DNA of 51,064 nucleotides from a virus. Location of the stretch: the IMG/VR virus record IMGVR_UViG_3300027791_000033, positions 1 to 51,064 of that record, one strand, 5' to 3'. The translations under genes and the position numbers were made by a program. The notes beneath the pieces are model-generated. The model worked only from the letters and a program-made list of their open reading frames with translations, was not told the DNA's origin and did not search any database. Within the stretch, counting starts at the first letter, position 1, and each line of letters starts with the position of its first letter. Positions 20,901 through 28,755 of the stretch are shown in pieces.

Positions 20901-23900
20901 ACTCAAGCTCTTTTAGAGAATCCTAAGCTTTCTGTTGATAAAAATAGTTTCTTAGAGATAAATAAAAACTTTGAACGTGTAATAGGCGATGGTGTTGTAA
21001 ACAAAAGAAACGATATTGGAAAAGCAGGTAGAGAAGTACAAAAAGGTGCTAATCCTTTTGTTGTTGCAGCTAAATATGGTTTAGAAGGTACTTTAGCAGT
21101 AGAGGGTTTAATAGCGCTAGGTAAATACTATAAAGCAGTAGAGACCGGCAATAAAAATGTCACAGTTAACATAAGCATAGAAACAGACGCGACTACTAGT
21201 GGTTTAATTTTAAGTCTTCTTAATGCTGGTTTATTTACTGAATCTGCTTTAATAAAATTAAGAGCTGGTGGTTTATACGACACTGACACTAGTTTCATTA
21301 AGTACGGTAAAAAGAATGCTGATAACTATGTAATGCTTGCTAATTTGTGGGCAGAAGATATTAAAGCATCTGAGCACAATGCAAACGTGCCAGAAGTTGC
21401 AAGTCTTATTAATCTTTTAGGATACCCTGACCGTGATCAAGCTAAAGATCCAGTATTGCAAAGTAACTACGGTGCAGGTGAAGCAGCATTAAAAGAAAGT
21501 TACATAGATTCTGCAGTAACTATGCTTTATGAAAAGCTTACAGACACTGATTTTAATGTACGTAAAGAGGCTTTAGCATTATTAAATGCAGTATTGCAGA
21601 CAGATTACAAAACAATGGGTGGTAAAAATCCATTTAAAGTTCGTGCAATTAGTGAAGATAGAATAAGTGAAGCTAATTATAAAAGTTTTATTTTAGATAC
21701 TAAATGGAAACCTGCTTCAACAGATGCTGAAGGTAACGCTGTACCTGCCGGGTATCGTTTGTACGGCAGAAGCCCAGAAGAAATTAAGTTCCGTGTTATG
21801 GTTAATAAAGTTTATGGAGGAGCTTTAATTAGCAGTATGTCTAAAATAGGTAATGACTTTGCTGGATTAGGGGGTCAGCTTAATGACGTAGGTAATACTG
21901 TATTTCATGTATGGAAAGTATTTCAAGAAATTGCAGAAAAAGGGTATAGAGCAAATGCCGGTATTGATTACACAACTAACGACATGCAGGAACTTTTAGA
22001 TAATGATCCTACTTTAAAAGGCTTGCAACCATTTATAAAATTCTTTGATACAAGCAAAGATAGTGAAAGACTTTACGGTTATAAAAGAGATAAGAAACGT
22101 ACATACGATAGTGGCGTTGATAAAGTTACAGTAAGGCTACCAAACAGCGCTAGAGGCGCTAAAAGCACAAGTTCTGGTATATCTGTAAGCTTAGATCAAA
22201 CTCCTGGTGTTAGCTTAATAGCTAGGCTTATACAGGGCATTGATGATGCAGTTATGCGCACTATTTTAGGTAAAGCTCCTGTAATGCATATGTTTGATGC
22301 AATTTTTTCTAACATACTTAACGCTACTTCTCATGCTCAAGATTACAATGAAGCAATTCTTGCAATTAACTATGAATACTCAATGTTTGATAATGCTGTA
22401 CTTATGCTTGAGAATTCAATTGCTGCTTTTGTAGCTAATCCAGCAGCACGTAGAAAATTTAGTGAAATAGTAAAAGATGATTCAGAAGGTAACGTATTAT
22501 TTAATACAAACTTAGCAGCAATGTTAAAAAGTGTTAAAGAAACACAAAAACTTATGAATGAAAATAAAGAAGTGTTGTTTAAAGAAATACTTCGTAGATC
22601 AGATCATTTAGGAATAGAGACATCAGCTAAGGACAATATTTTAAATCCTGACGTTATACAAGACCCTGAATTTGATTTATTAGATGAGTTGTTTTTAACA
22701 AAAGATGTTGAACAGTTTTTTGAACAAAACAAACCAAAACCATTAAACTCAAGTGTTGATTCTGATATTAATCCAGAGACTTTTGTAGAGTCAGATAGTG
22801 AAATATTGTCTGGGCATAATGCATTAGACATTTTTGATACTTTAGGTAGGGGCGACAGACAAGGTAATTCAGTAGATTCAGTAGAGCATTTATCACATTT
22901 AAGAAAATTATTAGCTACTGTAATTGCACCAGGGCTTAATGCTTTAGGTGATTTTAGTTTAAAAATGAGAAGAGCTGGCAACAAAAATGTTGGAGCTCTT
23001 GAAGATCAAGACATATTACTTAATTTTGGTGTAAACAGTGGTAGTAATATTCTTCTTAATCATGGTTCTGAACGCACTACTTATGTACACGAGTTAGCAC
23101 ACGCAGTTAGCAGATTTATGTTTGATGATGCAAAGCTAGCACCTGTAGCTAATCAAATTATTAATTTACGAGAACGTACTCGTAGATATTTAGATGCTAA
23201 ATATAAAGGAGAAGGTTGGAAAGCATTTATGTCAGAAGATGAATTCTTAATTGGTCATAAATATGATAAAGAAGCAGAGCTGGCAAATGCTAAAGCTACA
23301 TACAATTACATATTTGGACAAGAAGGAGTTTTTTGGACTGCAGGTAATAAAAATAAAGCTAGTCCTAGAGGCATACATGAATTTGTGGCTTTTGGATTAA
23401 CAGATGCTAGGTTAATGTCAGAAATGTCAGAAATGCCTTTTAAAGCTGAAAGAACTGCAGCTACAACTTTAGGTGGCCGTATACAAGAGCTTTTTCTTAA
23501 AATGGTTGACGCAATAATTGGTAGAGTTAAGAACCAAGGAAAAACAGCTGACGAAGCATTAATACAAATGGTAGTTGCTTTAAATAGAGTAGATTCTAAA
23601 AGCCGTTTTAACACCAAAAGATTAATGGGAGCAATGGGTGCATTAGATGGGCCTATTTCAAGAAAAATTACTCAATGGGTGTTTACACCTATGCAAAAAG
23701 CTATGTTAAAAAGTTCTCAATACTCAGGCCCAGGAGGTTTAGTAGTTCGTAATCTAACTAACGTAGTAGGTGCAGCTTTAGAAGCTGAAGTACCCCAGTT
23801 ACCTTTAGAAGAAAATGGCCAAGTAGTAATGGTAGATATGCCATTTAGAGCAAGTTTAGAATTGTCACGTAAACGTTTACGTATAAGTAAAAATAGCTTG

Positions 23901-26327
23901 TTAGTGTATATTTTAAGAACGATAGCCGGCCCTATGAATGACATGGATCGTAAAGTTGAGCATATGCTTGCTATATCAAACACAAAAATTGACCAAAATC
24001 GTAAATCTGTGATTGAAGGTACTAAAGATCATATTGAAATTAGTTTTAAAACTGAAATGGTAAAAAGAGATTGGGAAGCATTTACTAAATCTATTTTAAA
24101 AACTGAGTTATATAGTTTAATACCTAACTTAAACAGGGAAGATTTTCCGAAGTTAATGAACATACTTCGTAACACTAATGGTGTACGTTCTAAAAGAATA
24201 AAAGATATACGTAAACAATTGTTAGCGTTAGGAACTATAGGAGCACATTACGTAAAACAAAGTGAAGGTCTTGGCGTCATGATGGCTACTGGTGTTACTA
24301 GAACTTCAATGTTACGTATGAACGCGTACATGATAGCTAATTCTAAAGGTATTGTATCAGATACTAAAATGCCTAAAGATTTAGTAGCAATGGAAGCTTT
24401 AATTGATGAATTAGCTACTTTATATGCTGTAGACAATACAGCACAATACGTAAATATACATACAGCAGATATTATTGATAGAGAGATTAAAGCTGATCCT
24501 AAAAACAACGGCGCTGTAGTGTTTATGGCTCAAGCTATAAGTGCTAAAAAAGATTCGTTAGAAAGAAACTTTAAAAATGATAAAACGCACACAGTAAAAG
24601 GTTTTATTAAATCAATTACAAATCCAAATATCTCTGTAAAAGTAGCTTTACTTTCTGAAGAAGAAAAAATGAGAAAAATGGGATATAAACTAGTTTCGTC
24701 TATTCCTACAGATTCTATTTCAGATCCATCTAAAGGGCAAAAAGCGCTTTATACTAGTGACTTTGTAACTTTGCAAGATTATAACAGAGGTATAATTTCT
24801 ACTACAGGCATGAAAGCAGCTGGCACATTGTTAAGTCAAATGCTTACTGCTACAAGTGGTGAAAGCTATAATTATGTTTCTTCTAAATTAGCTATAAAAA
24901 ATGCGGTTGCTGCTAATATTAAAGAATATGCAAAACATGTAAACAATCCTGATTATAAAACTACTGATAATGTAATGGTACCAGTTTTTGATACTTATCA
25001 AAATATTGTAGATTTTCGTTATATGATGACTGATCATACAAAAGTTAATGTATTAAAACAGGATATGAGAGCTAATTTTGTTTTAAGTGCTGCAGTAGGT
25101 AGCATGGAAGATAAAGTTCAAACTTCATTAGTAAATGAAGAAGCTTTAAGGCTTATGAAAGCCGACGCAGATGAAAACTTTTTAAAGAGATCTGATGAAT
25201 TTGTTAAAATAGGTCTTAAATCTGGTAAAGCAAAACATCGTGAGTTATACAGCTTACTTCCTGCAGAAACTAGAAGAATGATTGTAAAAATATTTGGTAC
25301 AGATTCAATAGTTATAGATGAAAAATATATTGATGTGTTATTTGGTCAAAGATCTTTAAGTATTGCTAATTTACCTTTTCTAAATCACAGGGTAGTTAAA
25401 ATTGCCGAAGTAATTTGGAAAGAAATAGTTTCTATGGCTAAAAAGAATATTGTTATAAAAACAGGATCTGTTTTGTATCACAACATTTTTTCTAATACTA
25501 TTGTTGGCTGGTTAAATGGTGTTCCGATAGAGTATATGATCAAAGAACAGTTAAGAGCTGCAAAAGATTTAAATGATTACATGACTACTAAACGAGCTTT
25601 ATTTGTAGCTAAATCATCTTTAAAAACTGCAAAAGCTTTAAATGATGTCCAAGGTATGAAAGATGCGCAAAGTTCAATAGATTCTTATTGGAAATCTATT
25701 AATAACAGCTCAGTACGCGAATTAATAAAAAGAGGCATGTTTCAGAGCATAACAGAAGAAATAGATGTTGAATCTGATCCATATTCTTATGCAAGCGCTC
25801 TTTCTGGAAAGATGGATAAATTTGCTAGTAAAAATAAAACTTTAGAAAAAGTTTATAGTGGTGTAAAAAATGTTAGTAGATATACATATATGTCAGATGA
25901 CACATCAATGTTTAAGCTACTGTTAAAAACTACTCAATATAGTGATTTTGTTGCAAGGCAGGCAGTCTTTAAATATAAGACTGAAATAGAAGGGATTGGT
26001 AAGGATGAAACAGAAAACCTTGTAAGGGATTTGTTTGTTAACTATGACATGCCTGATCATCAAATTCTTCAGTACATGAATGAGACTGGAATTACTATGT
26101 TTACTAAATATCCTATGAGGATGTTACGAGTAATCTATAAAATGATGAAAGGAAGACCTGTTGAAGGGTTAATGTTAATATTTCTTGAAGATTTTATAAA
26201 TATGAATATAGATGATCCAAGTGATATGAGTTTAAATATATTAAAGAGTCCTTTTGCTCATTTAGACGATGCGTTTACTCAAAGTGGTATTGAAATGGGT
26301 AAGAATTTCTTACCCAGCAAAGATTAA
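14988..26327 (+). CDS. Giant virion RNA polymerase (N4 gp50-like), 3779 aa
   Basis: A single-subunit RNA polymerase core lies near the middle. R1921 is in a degenerate T/DxxGR element (WNNSRSGM). Motif A is D2067 in ETDATTSGL. Motif B is R2149/K2153/Y2161 in RDQAKDPVLQSNYG. Motif C is D2437 in PVMHMFDAIF. The spacings 146/86/284 are close to the N4 values I recall (135/111/281). N4 vRNAP is 3,500 residues, is packaged, enters with the DNA and transcribes early genes. The N-terminal third has a hydrophobic Ala/Gly-rich region (about 310-500) and a duplicated 75-residue unit (855-930 and 1055-1123). Two HExxH zinc-peptidase motifs are present: H1264-E-M-Y-H1268, and H2701-E-L-A-H2705 with a later HEFVAFGL. 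The C-terminal third probably serves packaging. Confidence 0.93.
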   Translation: MAQNDLLNTPLNDPNQEIKLAESSLKARDTSVQPATRDYFQEAMDVASGNTSAFDNAPISKAENLLSARTEKEKNLALNKTYRDIFAGTTQSQDDFLNSQGGAAELVADKDAFIQEIDNPFKYVGNVALNLGSGITDLTTGWVQAPASDMIDEEADTANLAPFLLRDKELQSLLAEATDPTEIANLSAELESITNMLDSSYNDELVAQRDAALAALNESPDSWQAKSNLSEIEWALERTPTKRQVRERAESNIDGAVATYDFLENVSEVVASKVNKAGQRKIQRQVEPYAVEASEFYENGNYAKSIGVMADGIFTVALDNPGSAIEMFANSLPQMLAMVNPFTSAPTVMAAYSKHADTMMEEFVKINGYRATGKDKEILNTGAGAAVFFDFFSDKIALKGVKVIPTNLINKITTKLGSGAPKGAKILTQYTSNIAAKTAGLAIQPVQEFVSGAGTELSEQAGVAGGLEGLDKVKIIEQGMIEAIAVSPAQAAVGIKDVVKGTKRVSTDVKESDLVKNIRESAGKALEKLEEGRLEKRSDPDSLVFKALKFSQDNAEDIQGTVEAATKYASTISTLITEALADIEANPDKTSPELLADFQKLVDIEVAITDNLTKRQETGAGLNEDDIALEIEKNLKKGIVAALSPESREKLKGSILYSMKTSDTITEEQATVLLEEGDVSQEERSIVTEYIKRVKDMQEVSSNVIDGENGVFIGVLQHVRGIEAAAASGDTITASQNLGKFTQFAEYMKVKADTFQAVWQHNRDLKAGKTPGVPSKIEIVSQDEKGHITEFKILDTAKFGFTEDSVGKVWNSTNDGQIKSLQNQVAKENKIIASYLAQVNNTVNGTSAPAVGYTFGSSNLGGRTGKALTDYSDEELGKVRENLRIRMEKNNARVKSGNIISPQAANSIKASQKSARSDILGINEYLGDDGKSVETELPPWEIDTDQATVEPTTENKAAKPRSETPLQKRVREAAPKNLKDAEADVLKYTKAVDESQLAINNNTDNAQSAELLAKNITSKEKLASANRRVARLASSIAGYNEPNVSSVEPTVSPGDYLFKTGKRAGKALKNIGNDVLETLRARLRDRARNIQNLTVRTSKEKAQYKDAISDLLAIKKYLGDDGKGSKATTSSVTTEDLGALIEPSETTTKQVKRPTKVADTVASEEATVAEEPLVSNAKTMPTILRVIEGLDGALARADVVNRVIRVKEGLTKAEVLEYLKNSTTPTGQQKSIVTTFMNAKYGIDFLALLESMTEEEVVNFVIQHEMYHFKQHDKPVNKGVLHINDYMSDKSRSHATDSGLTTEEAKNNKYLSNTAIEMEAQANLVALRVVFNDKNIGKAPETIDPNVGNTSVGLLLAKRAVLVVQDKLNSLFNEGKKNDPKYAKIIDTWNKEITELNKVVAAEQKKVDTTASVAELEVYELVNDMLKGTSIDPEHVAAVNPGAKNVQFVQNTIWQTSYDVALGLGKTIASVFQAKKEKETKSDEVIKETLNKRNLFKTVRNVFNAIKKNSAFLNMSKEELKTVNILVRFNDEFVKASAKVIKYTVDSVSETGNQAIDHSWTGEKGKEDRLVEDPINYLLKQISYTDKDGNIVNTGYLDPNILSIMAMSAYSYLSTMGTGLLWNDDAAVKQLLGLDSRTKLTNRQMAPFRRIGTTQSNMADLIGSMIVKQLGLKGTGAANKNLEAQLVTSLGLHSILMLEEMGLVTRPSLPRSALDVETINYDGKGSKNINNANEESSIGTAESENTVQFVRVAVVKVGKKEIVAPKVRKMIDDYSITDAGIESSTSSVMDKLFNLESQKDFPSLIPSKTNENTRYLNTNIKIPKKVSEDLDYAQSVEWRFKPEFIELLNGDSREETIQALKDISGYKESLEDVPLYAKEAAEAVNNSILREIEDAITFFDILAEKKQDDFYYTYNSWNNSRSGMAQSAVSPQSSKIIRHLIYPTDSTTGESFQQDLDLDNAYHMQMLKVAITQALLENPKLSVDKNSFLEINKNFERVIGDGVVNKRNDIGKAGREVQKGANPFVVAAKYGLEGTLAVEGLIALGKYYKAVETGNKNVTVNISIETDATTSGLILSLLNAGLFTESALIKLRAGGLYDTDTSFIKYGKKNADNYVMLANLWAEDIKASEHNANVPEVASLINLLGYPDRDQAKDPVLQSNYGAGEAALKESYIDSAVTMLYEKLTDTDFNVRKEALALLNAVLQTDYKTMGGKNPFKVRAISEDRISEANYKSFILDTKWKPASTDAEGNAVPAGYRLYGRSPEEIKFRVMVNKVYGGALISSMSKIGNDFAGLGGQLNDVGNTVFHVWKVFQEIAEKGYRANAGIDYTTNDMQELLDNDPTLKGLQPFIKFFDTSKDSERLYGYKRDKKRTYDSGVDKVTVRLPNSARGAKSTSSGISVSLDQTPGVSLIARLIQGIDDAVMRTILGKAPVMHMFDAIFSNILNATSHAQDYNEAILAINYEYSMFDNAVLMLENSIAAFVANPAARRKFSEIVKDDSEGNVLFNTNLAAMLKSVKETQKLMNENKEVLFKEILRRSDHLGIETSAKDNILNPDVIQDPEFDLLDELFLTKDVEQFFEQNKPKPLNSSVDSDINPETFVESDSEILSGHNALDIFDTLGRGDRQGNSVDSVEHLSHLRKLLATVIAPGLNALGDFSLKMRRAGNKNVGALEDQDILLNFGVNSGSNILLNHGSERTTYVHELAHAVSRFMFDDAKLAPVANQIINLRERTRRYLDAKYKGEGWKAFMSEDEFLIGHKYDKEAELANAKATYNYIFGQEGVFWTAGNKNKASPRGIHEFVAFGLTDARLMSEMSEMPFKAERTAATTLGGRIQELFLKMVDAIIGRVKNQGKTADEALIQMVVALNRVDSKSRFNTKRLMGAMGALDGPISRKITQWVFTPMQKAMLKSSQYSGPGGLVVRNLTNVVGAALEAEVPQLPLEENGQVVMVDMPFRASLELSRKRLRISKNSLLVYILRTIAGPMNDMDRKVEHMLAISNTKIDQNRKSVIEGTKDHIEISFKTEMVKRDWEAFTKSILKTELYSLIPNLNREDFPKLMNILRNTNGVRSKRIKDIRKQLLALGTIGAHYVKQSEGLGVMMATGVTRTSMLRMNAYMIANSKGIVSDTKMPKDLVAMEALIDELATLYAVDNTAQYVNIHTADIIDREIKADPKNNGAVVFMAQAISAKKDSLERNFKNDKTHTVKGFIKSITNPNISVKVALLSEEEKMRKMGYKLVSSIPTDSISDPSKGQKALYTSDFVTLQDYNRGIISTTGMKAAGTLLSQMLTATSGESYNYVSSKLAIKNAVAANIKEYAKHVNNPDYKTTDNVMVPVFDTYQNIVDFRYMMTDHTKVNVLKQDMRANFVLSAAVGSMEDKVQTSLVNEEALRLMKADADENFLKRSDEFVKIGLKSGKAKHRELYSLLPAETRRMIVKIFGTDSIVIDEKYIDVLFGQRSLSIANLPFLNHRVVKIAEVIWKEIVSMAKKNIVIKTGSVLYHNIFSNTIVGWLNGVPIEYMIKEQLRAAKDLNDYMTTKRALFVAKSSLKTAKALNDVQGMKDAQSSIDSYWKSINNSSVRELIKRGMFQSITEEIDVESDPYSYASALSGKMDKFASKNKTLEKVYSGVKNVSRYTYMSDDTSMFKLLLKTTQYSDFVARQAVFKYKTEIEGIGKDETENLVRDLFVNYDMPDHQILQYMNETGITMFTKYPMRMLRVIYKMMKGRPVEGLMLIFLEDFINMNIDDPSDMSLNILKSPFAHLDDAFTQSGIEMGKNFLPSKD

Positions 26328-26488
26328 TTGCTATCGTCATTCATAAATAGCAGCTTGGCCACAAACCAGGCTGCTAATAATGAGAAAAAAATACCGGCTA
26401 TAACAATCATAAAAGGTGCAGCTACAATTAATCCAAAGATTAAACCAGTAGTTAGCAGTACTTTTATATTTGTTATAAATGATTTCAT
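26324..26488 (-). CDS. Small two-span membrane protein, 54 aa
   Basis: Its ATG overlaps the stop of the preceding leftward gene as ATGA, which suggests coupled translation. The protein is nearly all hydrophobic, with spans at about 10-32 and 34-48 and a short acidic end (NDDSN). Its stop overlaps the stop codon of the vRNAP gene on the other strand, so the two blocks converge with no spacer. Phage proteins of this shape often act on the host membrane; the function here is unknown. A hairpin at 26348-26376 lies within it. Confidence 0.75.
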   Translation of the reverse strand: MKSFITNIKVLLTTGLIFGLIVAAPFMIVIAGIFFSLLAAWFVAKLLFMNDDSN

Positions 26489-26883
26489 GAGAATAGACTC
26501 TTAAATTTACTACCAGCTGTAACTGGTTCAGCTACATTCATTGGTAAATCACCGGCAATTTCTAACAACATTTCTAACTGTTTGTCTTCAGACAATTCAG
26601 GAGGTATATTATCCATAATATTTTCTAAGTCGTTAACAATGCTAGTTACATCTTCAGATGCTGCGTTAAATGTTGGAGGAGGTATAATGTCATCTTCAAT
26701 AGGACAAATGTATGCGTCCTTTAAAGTTAATTCTACCGTACCGTTATTAGGCACATCATTGCCTTTAACTTTGCGACCTCCCTTAACGTGGATATCTATT
26801 AATTGATCCCTAGAATACCCCCGTCTTATATAGTACTCTCGGATGGCTTCTTGCACATCTTCGGTTTTCATTTTAATGTCCAT
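26485..26883 (-). CDS. Hypothetical protein of the replication operon, 132 aa
   Basis: I chose the ATG at 26883, which shares a base with the RusA stop codon (TGATG); AAGGAG lies just upstream. The N-terminal 35 residues are basic and helical (AIREYYIRRGYS). The middle is beta-like and the C-terminal half is acidic. The last residues are FKSLFS, nearly the same ending (KSLF plus a small residue) as the probable ssDNA-binding protein two genes upstream. This hints at a shared binding partner. No family is recognised. Confidence 0.75.
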   Translation of the reverse strand: MDIKMKTEDVQEAIREYYIRRGYSRDQLIDIHVKGGRKVKGNDVPNNGTVELTLKDAYICPIEDDIIPPPTFNAASEDVTSIVNDLENIMDNIPPELSEDKQLEMLLEIAGDLPMNVAEPVTAGSKFKSLFS

Positions 26884-27269
26884 CACAACTCCTTAACTTT
26901 AATGATGACTTGTGGATTATCTTTATCTTTTTTACCAAATACAAAAGTAGTACGGACTATGTGCTTATAGTCGTCATCAGGTATGCATCCGAGCTCTACA
27001 AGAGCGTCTTCAAAGTACTTCTGATGAACAGACAGCACATTGCCTAAGTCCGTTCTACGGGCTGTTTTGGGCATTAGACAATACTCAACCTCTATCGGAC
27101 ACTTAAACTTAGAACCAACGAGTTGGTCTCGCATATCTTCTTTATATACGATTTTTGCTTTATTAAGTGTCTGATAGTGAGTGTTCCTATAGTTATTTAG
27201 ATTCAGGATAAACTTCCTTCCTCGCCTATTAACCAGAACACTCAACGGAGAAGAGAATGTCTTCTGCAT
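26883..27269 (-). CDS. RusA-like Holliday junction resolvase
   Basis: RusA enzymes resolve four-way DNA junctions as metal-dependent dimers. At 128 residues this matches the family length (about 120). Visible signature residues are D74 in RRTDLGN, K84, D88 in FEDAL and D98/D99 in PDDDY, followed by the beta strand that usually ends the fold. The gene is joined by one-base overlaps to the ssDNA-binding protein gene upstream and the 132-residue gene downstream. It would clear branched DNA before packaging or during recombination with the Sak4-like protein. Confidence 0.88.
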   Translation of the reverse strand: MQKTFSSPLSVLVNRRGRKFILNLNNYRNTHYQTLNKAKIVYKEDMRDQLVGSKFKCPIEVEYCLMPKTARRTDLGNVLSVHQKYFEDALVELGCIPDDDYKHIVRTTFVFGKKDKDNPQVIIKVKEL

Positions 27270-28012
27270 TAGGCGAACAAACTCTTTTTAGGAGCTGCTG
27301 ACGTATCACTAGATGCAGATGCAGTAGCAACAAATTCACCTGCTTTAGCACTAGACTTATCACGATTAACACCTGTGTTCTTGGCTACCCAACTTGTGTA
27401 GAAATCTGCGTTAGCAGCTTCATCAAGAATCTCAGGAGTAGTCATATGATCACCTGCACGAAAGACTTTATCAATCTCGTTAAGAGTGCGTGTTTCACCG
27501 CTTGAAGCAGAAACCCATGCACCAGATGCATCTTGTTCACGTTTATTCTCAATAACTTTCTTAACGCCAAGAGTAATATCTTTACCTAAGAGAGTCATAA
27601 CCACTGACTTTTGCTGAGGCACTTCTTTGCGCTCATTCCAGTCCATGATTTTAAGAGTTTTAGTTTCAATTTCTTGAGCAGAAATTTCTTCACCAGTAGC
27701 CAACAAACAAATAGAGTTAGCTGTATTAAATCCAGGAAGATACTTTTTTGTACCTGTCCGTTTATCAACATAGGTGTTTAATCCGCCTTTAGCAGTGCCA
27801 GATGTCACGTAAATAGTCTGACGTAATGTTTGACCATCATTAGACTTAAATACAAGATTTAAGCTTGTTGCACCACCTGATGATGTATCGAAATAAGCAG
27901 TTTCAACTGTCATTTCATAAGCACCTGATTCAAGAATGCCACCACCTCCACCTAATGTGTTGGTTTCACCGGCAATTGCTGCAGAAGTTTTTAATTTTTC
28001 TAGAAAATCCAT
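27269..28012 (-). CDS. Probable ssDNA-binding protein, 247 aa
   Basis: It begins MDFLEKLK and has a Gly-rich linker (residues 21-26) and a beta-rich core typical of an OB-like fold (about 30-165). The C-terminal tail is disordered and Ala/Ser/Lys-rich and ends KKSLFA. N4 gp45 is an SSB of similar size that serves replication, recombination and late transcription. The neighbours (Sak4-like ATPase, RusA, helicase-primase) fit this role. Homology is inferred from size, build and place, not from a diagnostic motif. Confidence 0.65.
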   Translation of the reverse strand: MDFLEKLKTSAAIAGETNTLGGGGGILESGAYEMTVETAYFDTSSGGATSLNLVFKSNDGQTLRQTIYVTSGTAKGGLNTYVDKRTGTKKYLPGFNTANSICLLATGEEISAQEIETKTLKIMDWNERKEVPQQKSVVMTLLGKDITLGVKKVIENKREQDASGAWVSASSGETRTLNEIDKVFRAGDHMTTPEILDEAANADFYTSWVAKNTGVNRDKSSAKAGEFVATASASSDTSAAPKKSLFA

Positions 28013-28028
28013 AATTTTAGTACCTGTA

Positions 28029-28751
28029 TTAGATATAGTATTCGTGAAGTCGGTTAATAACCAACTGTATATTGTTATCAGTAAATGTCTCGTTAGTAGA
28101 CCACATACTGAGCGGAGCTCGCATACGCTCGTTAACTGTATCTTTGGTGATACGAGTTTGGAAGACGTATTTAAAGCCTAGTTCTTCTTCATCTGGAGTA
28201 ATTTCCAGTAAGTCGCTCTCATACTTTTTCAAATGCTTGAGATTTACCTTCTTTGTACTAACTATAGTAGAGAAATAGGACTCAATGCCTTGGTTCATGA
28301 GAGAACCTTTCACTTTAACAAGTGTTTCCATCGCCATCTCGGCATCATTCATGATGTCAGAGGTGTGAGCAATAAAGATCACATTCTTAGAGGATTCAGC
28401 AACATATTTACTCATTAACTTCTTGAAGAATTGGGCATAATCGCCCCATGCTTTCATCGTATTAGATGAGTTAAGCACGTAATATGATTCAAACATATCC
28501 ATCATGTAGGTTAAACTATCTACAACAATGGTATGGTAATCGTCCATTTTTTCGGCTTCTTCAAAAGCTTCATAGACCTGTAATGGGTCTGTAATGCCAA
28601 ACTCTTTAAAGTTACTCCGAAAAGGTAATTTTTTATTATTTTCACAATTTAAATAAATGACCCCATCAGGATCTTGAATGTTCATCAGACTAGCTGATTT
28701 ACCCGTGGCACTCTTACCTGATATAAGTACCAGGTTGTCGTTTAATTTCAT
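28029..28751 (-). CDS. Sak4-like RecA-fold ATPase, 240 aa
   Basis: The Walker A is G12-S19 (GKSATGKS) and the Walker B is D78 in HTIVVDSLTY. An IFIAHTSD element follows, with a C-terminal IQLVINRLHEYY helix. Length and motifs fit the AAA_24/Sak4 family, small RecA-like proteins that work with a phage SSB in single-strand annealing recombination. The SSB-like gene lies directly downstream, as is common for Sak4. It starts four bases after the helicase-primase gene. A role in replication-linked recombination is likely. Confidence 0.85.
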   Translation of the reverse strand: MKLNDNLVLISGKSATGKSASLMNIQDPDGVIYLNCENNKKLPFRSNFKEFGITDPLQVYEAFEEAEKMDDYHTIVVDSLTYMMDMFESYYVLNSSNTMKAWGDYAQFFKKLMSKYVAESSKNVIFIAHTSDIMNDAEMAMETLVKVKGSLMNQGIESYFSTIVSTKKVNLKHLKKYESDLLEITPDEEELGFKYVFQTRITKDTVNERMRAPLSMWSTNETFTDNNIQLVINRLHEYYI

Positions 28752-28755
28752 GTAA

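Noticed and set aside
21780-21821. KFRVMVNKVYGG in the vRNAP as motif B
   Set aside because: It has VM..YG but lacks the Arg at -12 and has the Lys at -9 from Tyr. RDQAKDPVLQSNYG at 2149-2162 fits the R-x3-K-x7-Y pattern and the N4 spacing.
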